From Ostrinia nubilalis (Eukaryota > Arthropoda > Insecta > Lepidoptera > Crambidae): 64,000 nucleotides of DNA. Position 1 is the stretch's first letter. Every line of letters starts with the position of its first letter. The notes under the pieces were generated by a model. It worked only from the letters and a program-made list of their open reading frames with translations. It made no database searches and was not told the origin of the DNA. The stretch covers positions 1,431,001 to 1,495,000 of the forward strand of contig NC_087111.1 in assembly GCF_963855985.1 (NCBI RefSeq). The letters run 5' to 3'. A program made the position numbers and the translations under genes. Of this stretch, positions 21,748 through 32,777 are shown one piece after another.

Positions 21748-21863
21748 TACGAAGCCAGTGTTAACTTACTTATCCTAATGTTTGTGTTGTTATTATAGTA
21801 GACAGCTCTTTAAATCATATATTTTTGTAGAAAAATAGCATCTATTATTTTTATTTTATTTTT

Positions 21864-22033
21864 ATACACAACGAGGAAGCTCTTAGCCTGTATCTCACCT
21901 GATGGTAAGTGATGATCAGGCCGAAGGTGGAAGCGAGCTTCACCCGGAATCCTCAACCACGGAGGAACTGGCTATCTTACCTCTAACTGCCGGAACACAA
22001 CAATGCTGTTAACATTACACATTGTTAACAATA
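21864..22033 (-). mobile_element. SINE family S1, 5'-truncated copy
   Basis: The minus-strand body matches the complete copies at 45314 and 51431 from 'gttaacagcattgttgtg' through 'cttccaccttcggcctgatc' to the 'gaagcttcctcgttgtg' end. The tRNA-like head is absent. Confidence 0.75.
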
Positions 22034-22499
22034 CAATTTATTAAGAGACCTATTTAATCTAATTAACTTGATTTAAAAAAAAAGGTCATTTATTCACCGA
22101 GACAAGGTAATACAATAAGGTAGATGTTACAATAGTTATACAGCTCGAGGTAGTTTTGATTAAAATAATAGAGGAATTGAAATGGAAGCTTGAAACCATC
22201 ATCGATACCTAGGTCAATGAACGAATTGAAGTGATAGTAGCGACGATAAGCGATTGTTTCAGAAAAAATAATTTAAGACTCAACAATCGAACGCACGGAC
22301 TATCGATTGTTAATCGTTAAACGAATGAAATTCGATATGAAACGCGAATATCCACTCATGTAAACAATCAAAGTAAAATAAATCCAGTCTACTTTTTTAC
22401 TCCCATCAAAATCATCACCAGGTAATTTAGAGCTGATTTTTCAATCATCAGTTGACTTTTAACTGAAGAATAAACTTGTCATTTTGACAATTCATCACA

Positions 22500-22555
22500 T
22501 CTTATTTTATTTATTTATTTATTTATTTACACTTTTGCACATATAAATGTACAGT
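22500..22555 (-). mobile_element. LINE 3' tail with (TTTA)n
   Basis: A (TTTA)6 run adjoins 'cacttttgcacatataaatg' and 'tacagtggcggactta', which I recall as the reversed 3' untranslated end of a lepidopteran LINE. Short fragment. Confidence 0.4.
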
Positions 22556-22557
22556 GG

Positions 22558-22612
22558 CGGACTTATTATTTTAACTTTGACAAACGTCAAAAATCTGTAA
22601 AACTCAATACAA
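22558..22612 (+). mobile_element. MITE family M1, half copy
   Basis: 'ttattttaactttgacaaac' and 'gtcaaaaatctgtaaaactc' match the left half of M1 copies; the right half is missing. Confidence 0.55.
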
Positions 22613-22657
22613 ATTATAATTTCTAATGAACATACGCGGTCCGAAGTTCACCAGGTT

Positions 22658-22846
22658 CGTTCGTTCGTTCGTTTCAGCCGAAAGACGTCCACTGCTGGAC
22701 AAAGGCCTCCCCCAAGGATTTCCACAAAGACCGGTCCTGCGCCGCTCGCATCCAGGTACCTCCCGCGACCTTCACCAGATCGTCGGTCCACCTAGTGGGA
22801 GGCCTGCCCACGCTACGTCTTCCAGCTCGTGGTCGCCACTTCGTCG
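22658..22846 (-). mobile_element. RTE-clade LINE, 3' fragment with 10-bp TSD
   Basis: A (CGTT)n tail leads into the minus-strand C-terminal RTE code, 5'-truncated near 22846. Direct 10-bp repeats TCACCAGGTT at 22648-22657 and 22847-22856 mark the insertion. No frame disruption is visible in this short piece, so it may be fairly recent. Confidence 0.85.
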
Positions 22847-22893
22847 TCACCAGGTTAGGTAGTAAATAAATAAATAGTTAATTCTAATTCTAC

Positions 22894-23181
22894 GCGCAGA
22901 CCACCGACTTTTAGTTGGCCGATTCTAATTTGAATGAAGAATCGGCTGATACCAAATCGGTGTAATGTGCGCACTTTCATACATCTCCATACTGATTAAC
23001 AGCCCGACCCAACTATCGGCCAACTAAAAGTCGGTGGTCTGCGACTTTTAGTTGGCCGATTCTAATTTGAATGAAGAATCGGCTGATACCAAATCGGTGT
23101 AATGTGCGCACTTTCATACATCTCCATACTGATTAACAGCCCGACCCAACTATCGGCCAACTAAAAGTCGGTGGTCTGCGC
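22894..23181. mobile_element. MITE family M3, tandem dimer
   Basis: A 137-bp unit (22906-23042) is repeated immediately (23043-23179); I see no difference between the two units. The outer ends GCGCAGACCACCGACTTTTA / TAAAAGTCGGTGGTCTGCGC are inverted, and a partial inverted end is shared at the junction. Single copies are at 40785 and 41225. Confidence 0.8.
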
Positions 23182-23327
23182 TTAGGCTAAAACGAGATAA
23201 GACAAAAGGATGTCGACAGCCCCAAACTTGCTTTATCAAGACGTTGAAATGGGTTTAGTTTACGCAGAGTAAATACAAATGAGTAGGTCATCATCATAGA
23301 AACACACCGAGCGCGGTTTGTATGAGA

Positions 23328-23390
23328 GAATAAGAAAAACTTTATTTGACACAAAAATAAAACAAAAAACAGAACAAAGGGACTTAAAAC
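23328..23390 (-). mobile_element. Retroposon 3' end
   Basis: Minus strand: '..gtgtcaaataaagtttttct' with an AATAAA signal near the end of the insert, an arrangement typical of retroposed 3' ends. It lies exactly at the left breakpoint of the split MITE. Source unknown. Confidence 0.4.
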
Positions 23391-24892
23391 TATACTGCCG
23401 TCCGATCACTATAACGCCGTTAAGTGCAAAAACCACTTTCGGAGAAAAACGAGTTTAAAGATCACGAATTAAAAAAAAATCGCTGTTTCAAAAGTAAAAG
23501 AGTAATTTGTAATTTAAATATATCATTTTAAAGGTATTTTTAAGAGCTACAATTGACACAAACTCTCACGACGCTACATATTATAGATTTTGAAATATTT
23601 TAATTTATACATTTTAACTCAGTATTATTGAAATAATATCTCAAAATATACACAACTAAAACGCCGGTATGGCTACCTTAACGGCGTTTAAGTTTTGGAT
23701 CTTGAATAACTTTGATACATTTGTAAAATGAGTTTCTAACTAATAATTCTACTAAACTTTAATGCCGTTAAATAGTTTAACGGCGTTTTAGCTCGGTAAA
23801 ACTATTATTTTTTAACGTGAAAATACTTGCCTTAAATGCAGCTAATGTTAGCTAACGTCATTAAAGTCTAGTATTAACACATAAATTCCGAAACTATTGG
23901 TATGCCTGTTTGATTCGTTTTGATTACAAGACTAAAATGCAGTTAAAAACAAAACTTTTCACCATAACGGCATTTAAGCTAAGTACTAGCTACTTAATAG
24001 TTCAGGAAATAAAGAAAATTGCATTTATGTCAAAAATAACAAAACCTGTTTTAGTGTTGAAAATTTATATTGATTTTAAAAAAATCAAGTCTTTACTATT
24101 TTTAGCATTCGTTGACATCAATAATACGTTTTATTATGTTAATTTTTTAAATTTACCACTTTAAAAAAGTAGATACTCATAAAAGACAACACAAAATAAA
24201 ATCTTTACATTTTCATTATTTGAGATCAATTAAAACCAACTATTGAAAGTTCTCAAACTTAGCAGTTTCATAATAATAAAAATAATAAGTGACGACACTT
24301 TATTACCAATGCCGCAATATATTTATATTATTTTGCCTGTTTACTGAAACAGGTTACAACTACAATATTTTGTAGTTAATAAAAATTGATATCTATTTAT
24401 TTAATTCAATAATAATGTACAACGCGGCAAGCCTTACCTAATAAATTAACTTCACGCTGCTTATAATAATCACCTAGTTAGTGAGAATGGTGAGAATCAT
24501 GTTTATCAAATGGAAATAAACTACAATTCTTAAGTAAAATAGTATCAAATTAAGTCGACATATAAGTGGTTCACGGTAATATTCTCAATATAACTACACC
24601 TTTACTAAATTTAATTTTTTCTTCGTGAAATGTTGTTTTAATGACAGGAATGTCTTTTTACACGTAATTACATAATGTTACTGTCCATTTGTTCGTTTTT
24701 TGACATTAAGGGCATATTTTACAATCGCTTAGTAAGGGCCTGTTTCACGACTTTTGAATAAGTTGTGGATAGCCTATGTGACGGATCATTTGACACATTT
24801 TTATAGAAAATACGTGCTAGCTAGATAGACCCGACACTTGCCGAATATATCCCGTATATTAGTCTGTACGAGATTAGAATGGTTCTCAAATA

Positions 24893-25744
24893 GCTAAAAT
24901 CAACAAGGCACCTGGTGATGATGTAATCACAGCTGAGCTTCTGAAAGCAGGCGGAACGCCGGTACAAGGCTTTTCAGAAGCTGTTTGATTCCGTCATCCT
25001 CAAGGGAAAAACGCCTACGGCATTGCAAAGAAGTATGGTGGTACTCCTCTTCAAAAAAGGTTTGTATAAAAACGTCATAATGTCAGTCCGTCTCCAGGAT
25101 TAGGTCTCGAAACCTATCTAGTTGCAGCGAGGGGTGAGACAGGGAGACGTAATATCTCCGAAACTGTTTACCACCGCCCTGGAAGATGTTTTCAAGCTTC
25201 TGGGCTGGAGAGGATTCAGCATAAATATCAACGGCGAGTTCATCACCCACCTTCGATTTGCAGACGATATCGTAGTGTCTCAAGACGAAAGTCTTCGAGC
25301 AGTGTGTGTTGCCAGTGTTGACATATGGATCCGAAACGTGGTCGCTTACTATGGGCCTCATAAGAAGGCTCAAGGTCACCCAAAGGGCGATGGAGCGGGC
25401 TATGCTCGGAGTTTCCCTGCGTGATCGAATCAGAAATGAGGAGATCCGTAGGAGAACCAAAGTAACCGACATAGCTCGCAGAATTGCTAAAATCAAGTGG
25501 CAGTGGGCGGGGTACATAGCTCGTAGAGACGATGGCCGTTGGGGCAGGAAAGTTCTCGAGTGGCGACCACGGGCTGGAAAACGTAGCGTGGGCAGGCCTC
25601 CTACTAGGTGGACCGACGATCTGGTAAGGGTCGCGGGAAGAGCCTGGATGCGGGCAGCGCAGGACCGTTCATTGTGGAAAACCTTGGGGGAGGCCTTTGT
25701 CCAGCAGTGGACGTCATTTGGCTGAAACGAACGAACGAACGAAT
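24893..25744 (+). pseudogene. RTE reverse transcriptase, internally deleted copy 1
   Basis: Three collinear coding pieces remain: KINKAPGDDVITAELLKAGG (24905 on), RGVRQGDVISPKLF...LRFADDIVV (25130-25278, carrying the conserved RQGD region and the FADD catalytic motif), and the C-terminal domain VLTYGSETWSLTMG...RPPTRWTDDLV...VQQWTSFG (25306-25724), followed by a (GAAC)n tail. RTE proteins copy their RNA at a nicked target. Here the endonuclease and much of the palm domain are missing, so it is dead. The second deletion joins two GTAGTG strings (see findings). No target duplication could be found. Confidence 0.85.
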
Positions 25745-26484
25745 CGTAGTTGTGGCAGATCTAGGCACAATGCTCGATGGCCTCAGTAGAGCCTCGCAAC
25801 AAGTGGGTCTCAAAATGAACATGGACAAGACAAAAATCATGTCAAATGTCCGTGTTGTACCCACTCCTCTGAAAGTTGGAGACTACACTCGAAGTTGTTG
25901 ACAGTTATGTATGTATACCTGAGACAAACCATCCAGTTAGGTCGGTCCAACTTTGAGAGAGACGTCGATTGTCGAATCCAGGTCGGCTGGGCAGCGTTCG
26001 GGAAGCTTCGCGATATTTTCACGTCCGAAATACCGTAGTGTCTTAAGACAAAAGTCTGTGACCAGTGTGTGTTGCCAGTGATAGTATACGGATTTGAGAT
26101 GTGGTCGCTTACTATGGGCCTCATAAAAAGGCTCAAGGTCACCCAAAGGGCGATGGAGCGTGCTATGCCAAGCATAGTTTCCCTGCGTGCTCGAATCAGA
26201 AATGAGGAGATCCGTAGAAAAACCAAGGTGACCGACATAACCCCCAGAATTGCTAAAATCAAGTGGCAGAGCTGAATATGGCCGATGGGGTAGAAAAATT
26301 CTCGAGTGGCGACCACGAGCCGAGACGTAGTGAGGGCAGGCAGGCCCCTTACTAGATGGATGGACTATCTGGTAAAGGTCATAAGAGGTGCCTGGATGCG
26401 GGCGGCGCAGGACCGATCGTTGTGGAAATCCTTGAGACCTTTGTCCAGCCGTTGAACGACATTTGCCTGAAACAAACGAACGTT
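25744..26484 (+). pseudogene. RTE reverse transcriptase, 5'-truncated copy 2
   Basis: It begins directly after the tail of copy 1 with IVVVADLGTMLDGLSRASQQ and continues VGLKMNMDKTKIM, then a VDSYVYL block, NFERDVDCRIQVGW, AFGKLRDIF, a C-terminal YGFEMWSLTMG domain and a degenerate end with 'acgacatttgcctgaaacaa'. Stops and frame slips (e.g. near 26270-26340) are present. It supplies exactly the segment after FADD that copy 1 lacks. The C-terminal domains of the two copies differ at many positions, so they are not a recent duplication. Confidence 0.85.
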
Positions 26485-28072
26485 ATGTCTTCGTCTAACA
26501 TAGAAGATGTAAAACAAAATGAACAAGTAAAATGATCGAACACCAGGCTTCTTTTACTAATTTTTAAAATTAGAAAACAAAACGCAACGTGTTCTTATCA
26601 TTTAAAACTCAGAGGCACACTGATGCTCAATTACCGCGCTGCCGTGTCTTAAAGTTGCAGTGCGAATTAGCCACGAAAATAGTGACAAGACAACAATATC
26701 TCACTAACACGTTTCATACCTTGTTTATAACGACTAGTCTTAGATAATAAAACATAGAAACATTGCACATCACATATTAATAAACAACAAACATAAAATT
26801 AAAACTAAATTTATTTTGTTGAGAACGCTAGGAATATTTCCGGGAGCGTTATCAGCGGCACATCAGTAACTCTGACTGAGCTGAGTGATCGACGCACGCA
26901 ACGACGCTTAGAACACTTCATTCAACTTTTTGAACATAGCCGCATTATAGTTTAGGAATGTAGGTTAACGGCATTTAAGTCTTGTAAAAATGTAAAAAAC
27001 ACATAGATTGTTACATTTGGTTAGCCTTAATGGTGAATTTACTAGTGCAATTTTAATAAATAAATTCATGTAATACAAAGCTATAATGCCGTTATTGGAC
27101 CTTTGTTGCGTTTAAGTCTAATAATTTTACTTAACGGCGTTTTAGTCTTGAGGAGTCTATTAAAGCTTTGCAAAGAGCAGCTTAGCAATATTGTCGTTAA
27201 AGTACCTTAACGGCTGTATTGACTAGAAATTGTAAATAACGGCAATAAAGCTTTGTAATTTTTCTTAAATTTTTAATTCTAATAACAATTAAAGACGCTT
27301 AACCGCGTTTAAGCTAAGAAATGTAATGTAACTGCATTTTAGTTATGTAATCTTGCAGAAGCGAAGCAGTTATCGGCTTTCTTATTTTTTTTATCTCAGG
27401 AACTAAACAAGATATAAAAATTTCGATAACAGTGCTAGATTAAGCATTTTTTTCTGATTCGGATGGTATTCAAAAGTCAAAATTGACCAATTGTGGGTTA
27501 ACGGCATTATAGTGATTGGACGGCAGTATACACGCACCTCACCGCTAATCCACGCTAAATTTTGTCAGTGTTTGCGTGCGCGCCGCATACGTATTGGCGC
27601 GCTCACATACAAACCGCGCTCGGGCGTTTCTATGAAGATGACCTACTCATTTGTATTTACTCTGGTTTAGGTATTTAGTAGGTATTTACACAGCCTGGCA
27701 AATGATAAGGCTCAGTCATGGGCGGTTAGATATTAGATATTAATATTGAGTTTCAGAATTTCTAGATCGCAGATATTAATCATGCTTGGGTAGTGAAATC
27801 CAGTCTAGACTATTTAAAGTAGGTGATTAGTAAGTTGTGCTTCGTAATGGTAAAACTTGCCTTAATCAGGGGTTATTAGAACTGACATATTGTTTGAAGT
27901 ATCATGTTGGACCTAATACATAAAATCTTAAAAAGCATTTATCACGATGATGTTAGTGTTTATTTACTTGATAGTTACGTTCGCAAAAGCTACAGAGAAA
28001 AAAAATCTGGAACGTGAAATCTTAGTTCTGTATGTTTCATGCCCTTCCCGTTTGGCCATCAAATATACAAGG

Positions 28073-28140
28073 TGAACCGACGATATAAAAGTAGCAGGAA
28101 GGCGCTGGATGCACTAACCGGTCATTATGGAAATCATTGT
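28073..28140 (+). mobile_element. RTE fragment
   Basis: 'ggtgaaccgacgatataaaa', 'gtagcaggaaggcgctggat' and 'ggtcattatggaaatca' match the RWTDDI..VAGRRW..RSL region of other RTE copies. Isolated remnant. Confidence 0.5.
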
Positions 28141-28150
28141 TAGTTTCTAA

Positions 28151-28293
28151 CGCCCGCATTCACAAACGATGCTTGCTTAAGTGAAGCAGCAAATCGAACG
28201 CACAGCGTTGAATAGATCTGTAATTGATTCGTGTGTCGCCCTGGGCGTCCACGCTCACTATGAGACCTCATAATACGTTTGTGAATACGGTCG
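28151..28293. mobile_element. MITE family M2
   Basis: CGCCCGCATTCACAAACGAT at the left pairs with GTTTGTGAATACGGTCG at the right; TAA flanks both sides (28148-28150, 28294-28296). The body is the reverse orientation of 42081 and 44282. Confidence 0.75.
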
Positions 28294-28299
28294 TAATAT

Positions 28300-29290
28300 A
28301 ATTAAATCACGCCGAAGTTCTACACTAAATACCAGCTGTTATAATAATATTGTGTGACAAATACAGTAAATAAATCTTTTACGATATTTCACACCGTCTC
28401 CAACCAAAACCCAGTTTCTCGTCCGATGTAAAAAATATACTCTTCTTTTCGTAGCCACGAACTGAAAACGGGGTCACTCCGTATTCCACCCGTTCGTATA
28501 AAAATAGTGTTGGGATATCGAGTATTGTCACGATACATCGGTGACGCAATATTTGATGCGATCGGCAGGAGCTGTGACACACATACGAGTAAAAATATCT
28601 TTTGATGTAGCAGAATAAGTTTGATAAATGCCACTATTAATTACGCAGCGTGTCAACTGTCGCAAAATTTTTGAAATGAATTTAGTTAGATACGTTTTTT
28701 TTGTTGTTTATGTATCCAAAAAAGGAGCAGCCATAGCGGTGAAAAAAGTACTTAATTAAAATCGAATTACAACATTGTTTTAATGAAACAATTAATTACG
28801 AAACACAATAAAATAACAGACAATATTTACGAGTACGCTATGATTAAATTACAATTGAATTTCGAATTTAACACCTATTTTAATTTAAAGTGGATTCCAG
28901 TTAAACCAAAACCCAATCATTAAGCGTTAAATCACTTTTAGTTTTAATTATGGATCAAATGTGATCCACTAATGAGATACAATCAAAGACAAGGACCGCG
29001 TGCAAATTGGATGAAATATCGATAAACCGCAAACCGATACTCCGATTGCATGTGAAATGCGTTAAGCTGACATCACTGTTCATTGAGTGACTGATAACTG
29101 ACAATATGACGTTAATATTAAGTTACATCGAATTAAAATTACTAAATCAACAAATATATTAAAACTTAAGGATCAATACAGTGCAACATGGAAAAAATGC
29201 AACTATACGAATTAAAATTACAAGTGTAATAAACATACCTATAAAATAATAGCAAAACTTAGTCATCAAAATTATAAATACTCCCAAAAT
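28300..29290. other. No feature recognised
   Basis: AT-rich unique-looking DNA. Minus-strand short frames at 28379-28634 have no motif and are not called. Confidence 0.3.
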
Positions 29291-29296
29291 TGATCC

Positions 29297-29560
29297 ATCA
29301 TCATCATCATCTCAGCCATAGGATGTCCACTGTTGAACATAGGCCTCCCCCAATGCTTTCCATGTTGCCCGGTTGGTAGCAGCCAGCGTCTAGCGCCTTC
29401 CACCTTTACGATATCGTTGGCGGATGTCTCACGCTGCGTTTACTTGTACGCGGCCTCCACTCCAGAACCTTGCTGCCCCATCGGCCGTCAGTTCTGCTTA
29501 CTATGTGCCCTGCCCATTGCCACTTCAGCTTGCTAATCCGTTGGGCTAATATGTATCCAT
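29297..29560 (-). mobile_element. RTE-clade LINE, 3' fragment
   Basis: (ATC)n tail, then minus-strand RTE C-terminus close to the 15702 copy: ISKLKWQWAGHIVSRTDGRW and GSKVLEWRPR, with a deletion in the RPPT..WTDD region that breaks the frame. ATCCAT occurs at both borders but is too short to prove a target duplication. Confidence 0.75.
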
Positions 29561-30319
29561 ACATATTAGCCATGGTTATATCACCGAGGAAAATAGGTGT
29601 TGATTTTATTGAAATCCATTCATTTGTTTGAATAGTATAGATTTTAGGTTTATATACCCTTTTCCGCACGAGTTATAGTTTAGTTGCGAATACATAATAC
29701 TGATAGATTGGTATACATAGATATACTCGGGTTTAGTTGAAAATATCACGTTACTTCTCGCTTCTCGGAACCGTGTTCTGTTGAATAAGTTTATTGAAAA
29801 CGGTGTATGAACAAGGATATCAATTTCGTATGAAGTAACCGTTGTTATAACAAGGGCTTATACTGTGGTTTACCGACTCCTGTTCAGGATAATATGGTTT
29901 CTAAAGACGTATGTAAATGGAATGATTGTATTCATATGAGCTAAAGTATGAGAAATTGGTTTAATAAAAAGAATGTAGCTGAATATTCATTAGTGAGTCA
30001 TATTTAACGAAAGTTGTATATTATCTTAACTTGATTTTAAAAATAATTCCTACTTACTTACTTTTTGTATAAAAAATAATATACATATTTTATTTTTATT
30101 TTATTTATTAACAATTGGTACGATTGTAATTTGAAATTTCACACGAGTCATTTTTCGCACTTATTTTATTTTTATTTCATAATGCACTGCCAATAATTGT
30201 CCTGTATTGTACGCCTTATTTTATTTAGGGTTTCCATACAGAATACTATAATGTTGCAAGGTTGCCTGTAAAATTCATTCTATCCTTAAACACTTCTAAT
30301 AAATAAATAAAAACATTGT

Positions 30320-30545
30320 GGACATTCCACCAGCTCGCGCTAAGCGTATCGATAACTCATAATATGCGAACAGGACTGGAATTCGCTGCCTTGTCTTTTC
30401 TGAACACTATAATCCGGGTCTTTATATAACGAGAGTGAATAGGCACTTACTGGGCAGATTATGTCCCATCCTAGACTGCATCTCACTTAACACCAGATGC
30501 GATTGCGGTCAAATACCTGTATTGTTAAAAATAAAAACGTTTACT
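30320..30545 (+). pseudogene. LINE (Jockey/CR1-like) ORF2 C-terminus remnant
   Basis: Two frames read IPPARAKRIDNS..YANRTGLEFAAL and, after a frame slip, NPGLYITRVNRHLLGRLCP then SLNTRCDCGQIPVL. An RTG..W/E F..L block followed by an FK/YITRVNR-like helix and a short Cys-rich end is the usual C-terminus of Jockey/CR1-type ORF2 proteins. A stop codon and the slip show decay. Confidence 0.5.
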
Positions 30546-30970
30546 AAATCACTAAAATACAACTTCAAAAATATCAAGTGACAACCGTCACGTCACTATC
30601 ATTAAGGGCGAGTACCACGGCCTAGAAAAGCATTTACTTTGTGGTGCTATGCATTCGTCAAGTGGGTTTTAAAGTGAATCCGTGAAAACGACTTTTTTGA
30701 CGGAGCAAAAAGATACTTGCCGGTGAATGGACGGGACTTTAGAACGCATTTAAAGTAGTTGAAGAAAGTAAAGGGTATTTTGTTTTACCGCTAAATGGCT
30801 GAAGAAGCTTCATTCTTTGGAAAATCGAATGTAACAAAGAATATCTGTTGAAACAGTTTTTATAAAATCATCCGATTTCATCAAATATTTATTAGTTAGA
30901 CTTATGACTTAGTACAAAATGCTCCTCAAAAAAGACTTATTCAGAAAATATACATAAACAAAACGACTAT

Positions 30971-31117
30971 CACCCGTATTCACAAACATTACTATGAGGT
31001 CTCACAGTGTACGTGGACGCACAGGGTGACACATGAACCAATCATAGAGCTCAATTTGACCGCTGTGCGTTCGATTTGTTACTTCACTTAAGCAAGTATC
31101 GTTTGTGAATACGGGCG
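30971..31117. mobile_element. MITE family M2
   Basis: 'acccgtattcacaaacatta' at the left and 'gtttgtgaatacgggcg' at the right; the body has 'gtacgtggacgcacagggtg' and 'tgtgcgttcgatttg'. TAA follows the right end; the left flank (TAT) has changed. Confidence 0.7.
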
Positions 31118-31138
31118 TAAGTGTGTAAAAAATGTTTT

Positions 31139-31212
31139 AGGGGGAGGCCTAAGTATAGGTCTGTTCAAATTGTTCAGCAGTGTATGTTCTGAGTGGCTGA
31201 AATTATGATGAT
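31139..31212 (+). mobile_element. RTE terminal fragment, eroded
   Basis: 'agggggaggcctaagtatag' and 'ttcagcagtgtatgttctga' with 'ggctgaaattatgatgatga' recall the last ~20 codons and (ATG) tail of the RTE subfamily. Heavily mutated. Confidence 0.4.
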
Positions 31213-31384
31213 GAAAAAAATCTCAATATTTGTCTTGTTTTTGTTGTTTTTATCAGTTTCTGTAACATAATAACCCATTTTTAAGCAAACAGGTAGCCAT
31301 AAATGAATAGCACTAGCAAAAACATTGGGAAAATTAGTTATCTAAAAGAAAAAAATCAAAACCTTATGGTACACTTTACATGTC

Positions 31385-31450
31385 TCCTTATCTTTTGGGC
31401 CCTACCAGCGCTTCGAGAGTGCTGAGAAGAAACGCCGGAAACAATGTGCT
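31385..31450 (+). mobile_element. LINE 3' motif fragment
   Basis: 'ccctaccagcgcttcgagag' with 'gctgagaagaaacgccgg' shares its layout with 45886-45995 (plus strand) and 42225-42262 (minus strand): a CTACC..CGCTTCGG block followed by GAGAAGAA. Confidence 0.4.
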
Positions 31451-31998
31451 GTATAGTTTATAAATGTAATATTAGTAACTTAACAGTTGTTAACTTATAA
31501 TTTAGTTAAATTATAAGTTTATTTTTGATCTAAATCCATCTCAATTTTCCATCAACAAAGTTTGATGTGTACAAATCGCCGTGATACCGAATTTTATTGT
31601 CATCAATCTACGTATACTTCAATCCAAATCCCAAATCTGCCGATAAAAAGGCAAATAAAGCAGTTACGGTATTACTTATCATAATTTTTTCGGGCATCCG
31701 TATTATTACAACCCTTCGAATCCCAAAATAATAAATTACCGTACAAAAGCAAGGATTTGCCTAAATAAAATCCCGACTCAGCTGGTCTACATTGAAAACG
31801 ATGTCGAATATTGCTGTCTCTCTCACTTATGTCAACAATTCAGAGGGAGTGAGTGAGATAAATATATCAAAACAAGATTGAAGGGTAGGCCACAGATTTT
31901 ATCTTGTTTAAACACAAAAACTCATTCGCTTGTGCCTGTCGAAGCTTGAATTTCAGATATCTTTTCCTATCTTTTTTAGGTAGGGTTGACAATGGTTT

Positions 31999-32081
31999 AG
32001 TCATTGAACGCCGAGACGCTAGACACAATGGAAATTGTATTGTTCGAGGCTCACCGGTGAGCCGCGTGGCGTCCAACGTGT
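31999..32081 (+). repeat. 83-bp repeat, left member of an inverted pair
   Basis: An 83-bp block from AGTCATTGAACGCCGAGACG to GGCGTCCAACGTGT is repeated without any difference that I can see, as the reverse complement, at 35546-35628. It contains the perfect palindrome GGCTCACCGGTGAGCC. Its own ends are imperfectly inverted (CATTGAACGCC / GGCGTCCAACGTG), so it could be an independent small MITE; alternatively the pair are the ends of a 3.6-kb element. Confidence 0.7.
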
Positions 32082-32777
32082 ATTGGAAGAAATATTAAGA
32101 AACAACTACATTACTTACATTTAAACTCTGATTGAAACTGATTTGATAAGCAAAATCAATCTATTAACTCCCACTGTAAAGCCATCCATGAGATTATTAT
32201 TATGGGGTAGCTGAGACCATAAAATTGGACAGGAGGCGCTGTGTGGAAAAGTAGGAGTAAGGTTTTTTGTTAGAGGTTTTAAACCCTCTTGAGCACCTAA
32301 ATAGTCTGACTAAGCAAAATGTTTTTCTATTTACATGGCCTCTATCTACCAAAGAATATAAATTCATTATTCTAAGCATTTATTGTGTCAAGTCTATCCC
32401 TTTAGGTAGAGTTTTATTTCAGCATCCAAAAGTTATCAACCCTATCAAAATGCTGGTTGAAAAATACAAAAGAAGGGCGTAGGTATTGTCAGCATAAAAT
32501 AAGGAGAAACTCCTTCCCCAATAATTTGAATACAACTGATAGATTGAAATCGAAATATTCAAAGGAAAATGTTCTTAATATAATATATTTAAGCGCTAGT
32601 TTGATAAGTAAACAAATCTATGTAGAGTCGATTAACTAACGCTACTACATGTATGGATAGAGAAGTTGTGAATAAATCAGTATAAACTGAACAATTAAAT
32701 ATCGTAAAGCAAATTTTGTAACTTTATGAATGGACAATGAACTTAAATTAAATGAAAACGAAAAAAGAACACAGGTA

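Larger units (their letters stand above)
23393..27528. mobile_element. 4.1-kb TA-flanked element with ACGGCGTT subterminal repeats
   Basis: Left TACTGCCGTCCGATCACTAT and the complement of the right end (TACTGCCGTCCAATCACTAT) form inverted ends of about 31 bp that run into AAYGCCGTTAA. TA flanks both ends (23391-23392, 27529-27530). The motif TTAACGGCGTTTTAGT, which is the inner part of the end, recurs about ten times in both orientations, clustered at 23413-23980 and 26960-27345. No transposase is recognisable: the 84-residue frame at 23910-24164 is low-complexity. Two RTE copies (24893-26484) are inserted inside. The architecture parallels the element at 18675-20073. Confidence 0.72.
23265..27664. 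mobile_element. Foldback MITE split by a 4.2-kb nested insertion
   Basis: The left part (23265-23327) and right part (27531-27664) align to the two ends of the intact copy at 15401-15645. Flanking 7-mers GTTTACG (23258-23264) and GTTTAGG (27665-27671) differ at one base, so they are the two halves of one original target duplication. About 60 bases of the centre were lost at the break. Everything between is younger than the MITE. Confidence 0.8.

Noticed and set aside
25083..25517. 144-residue minus-strand open frame
   Set aside because: Antisense shadow of the RTE reverse transcriptase coding region.
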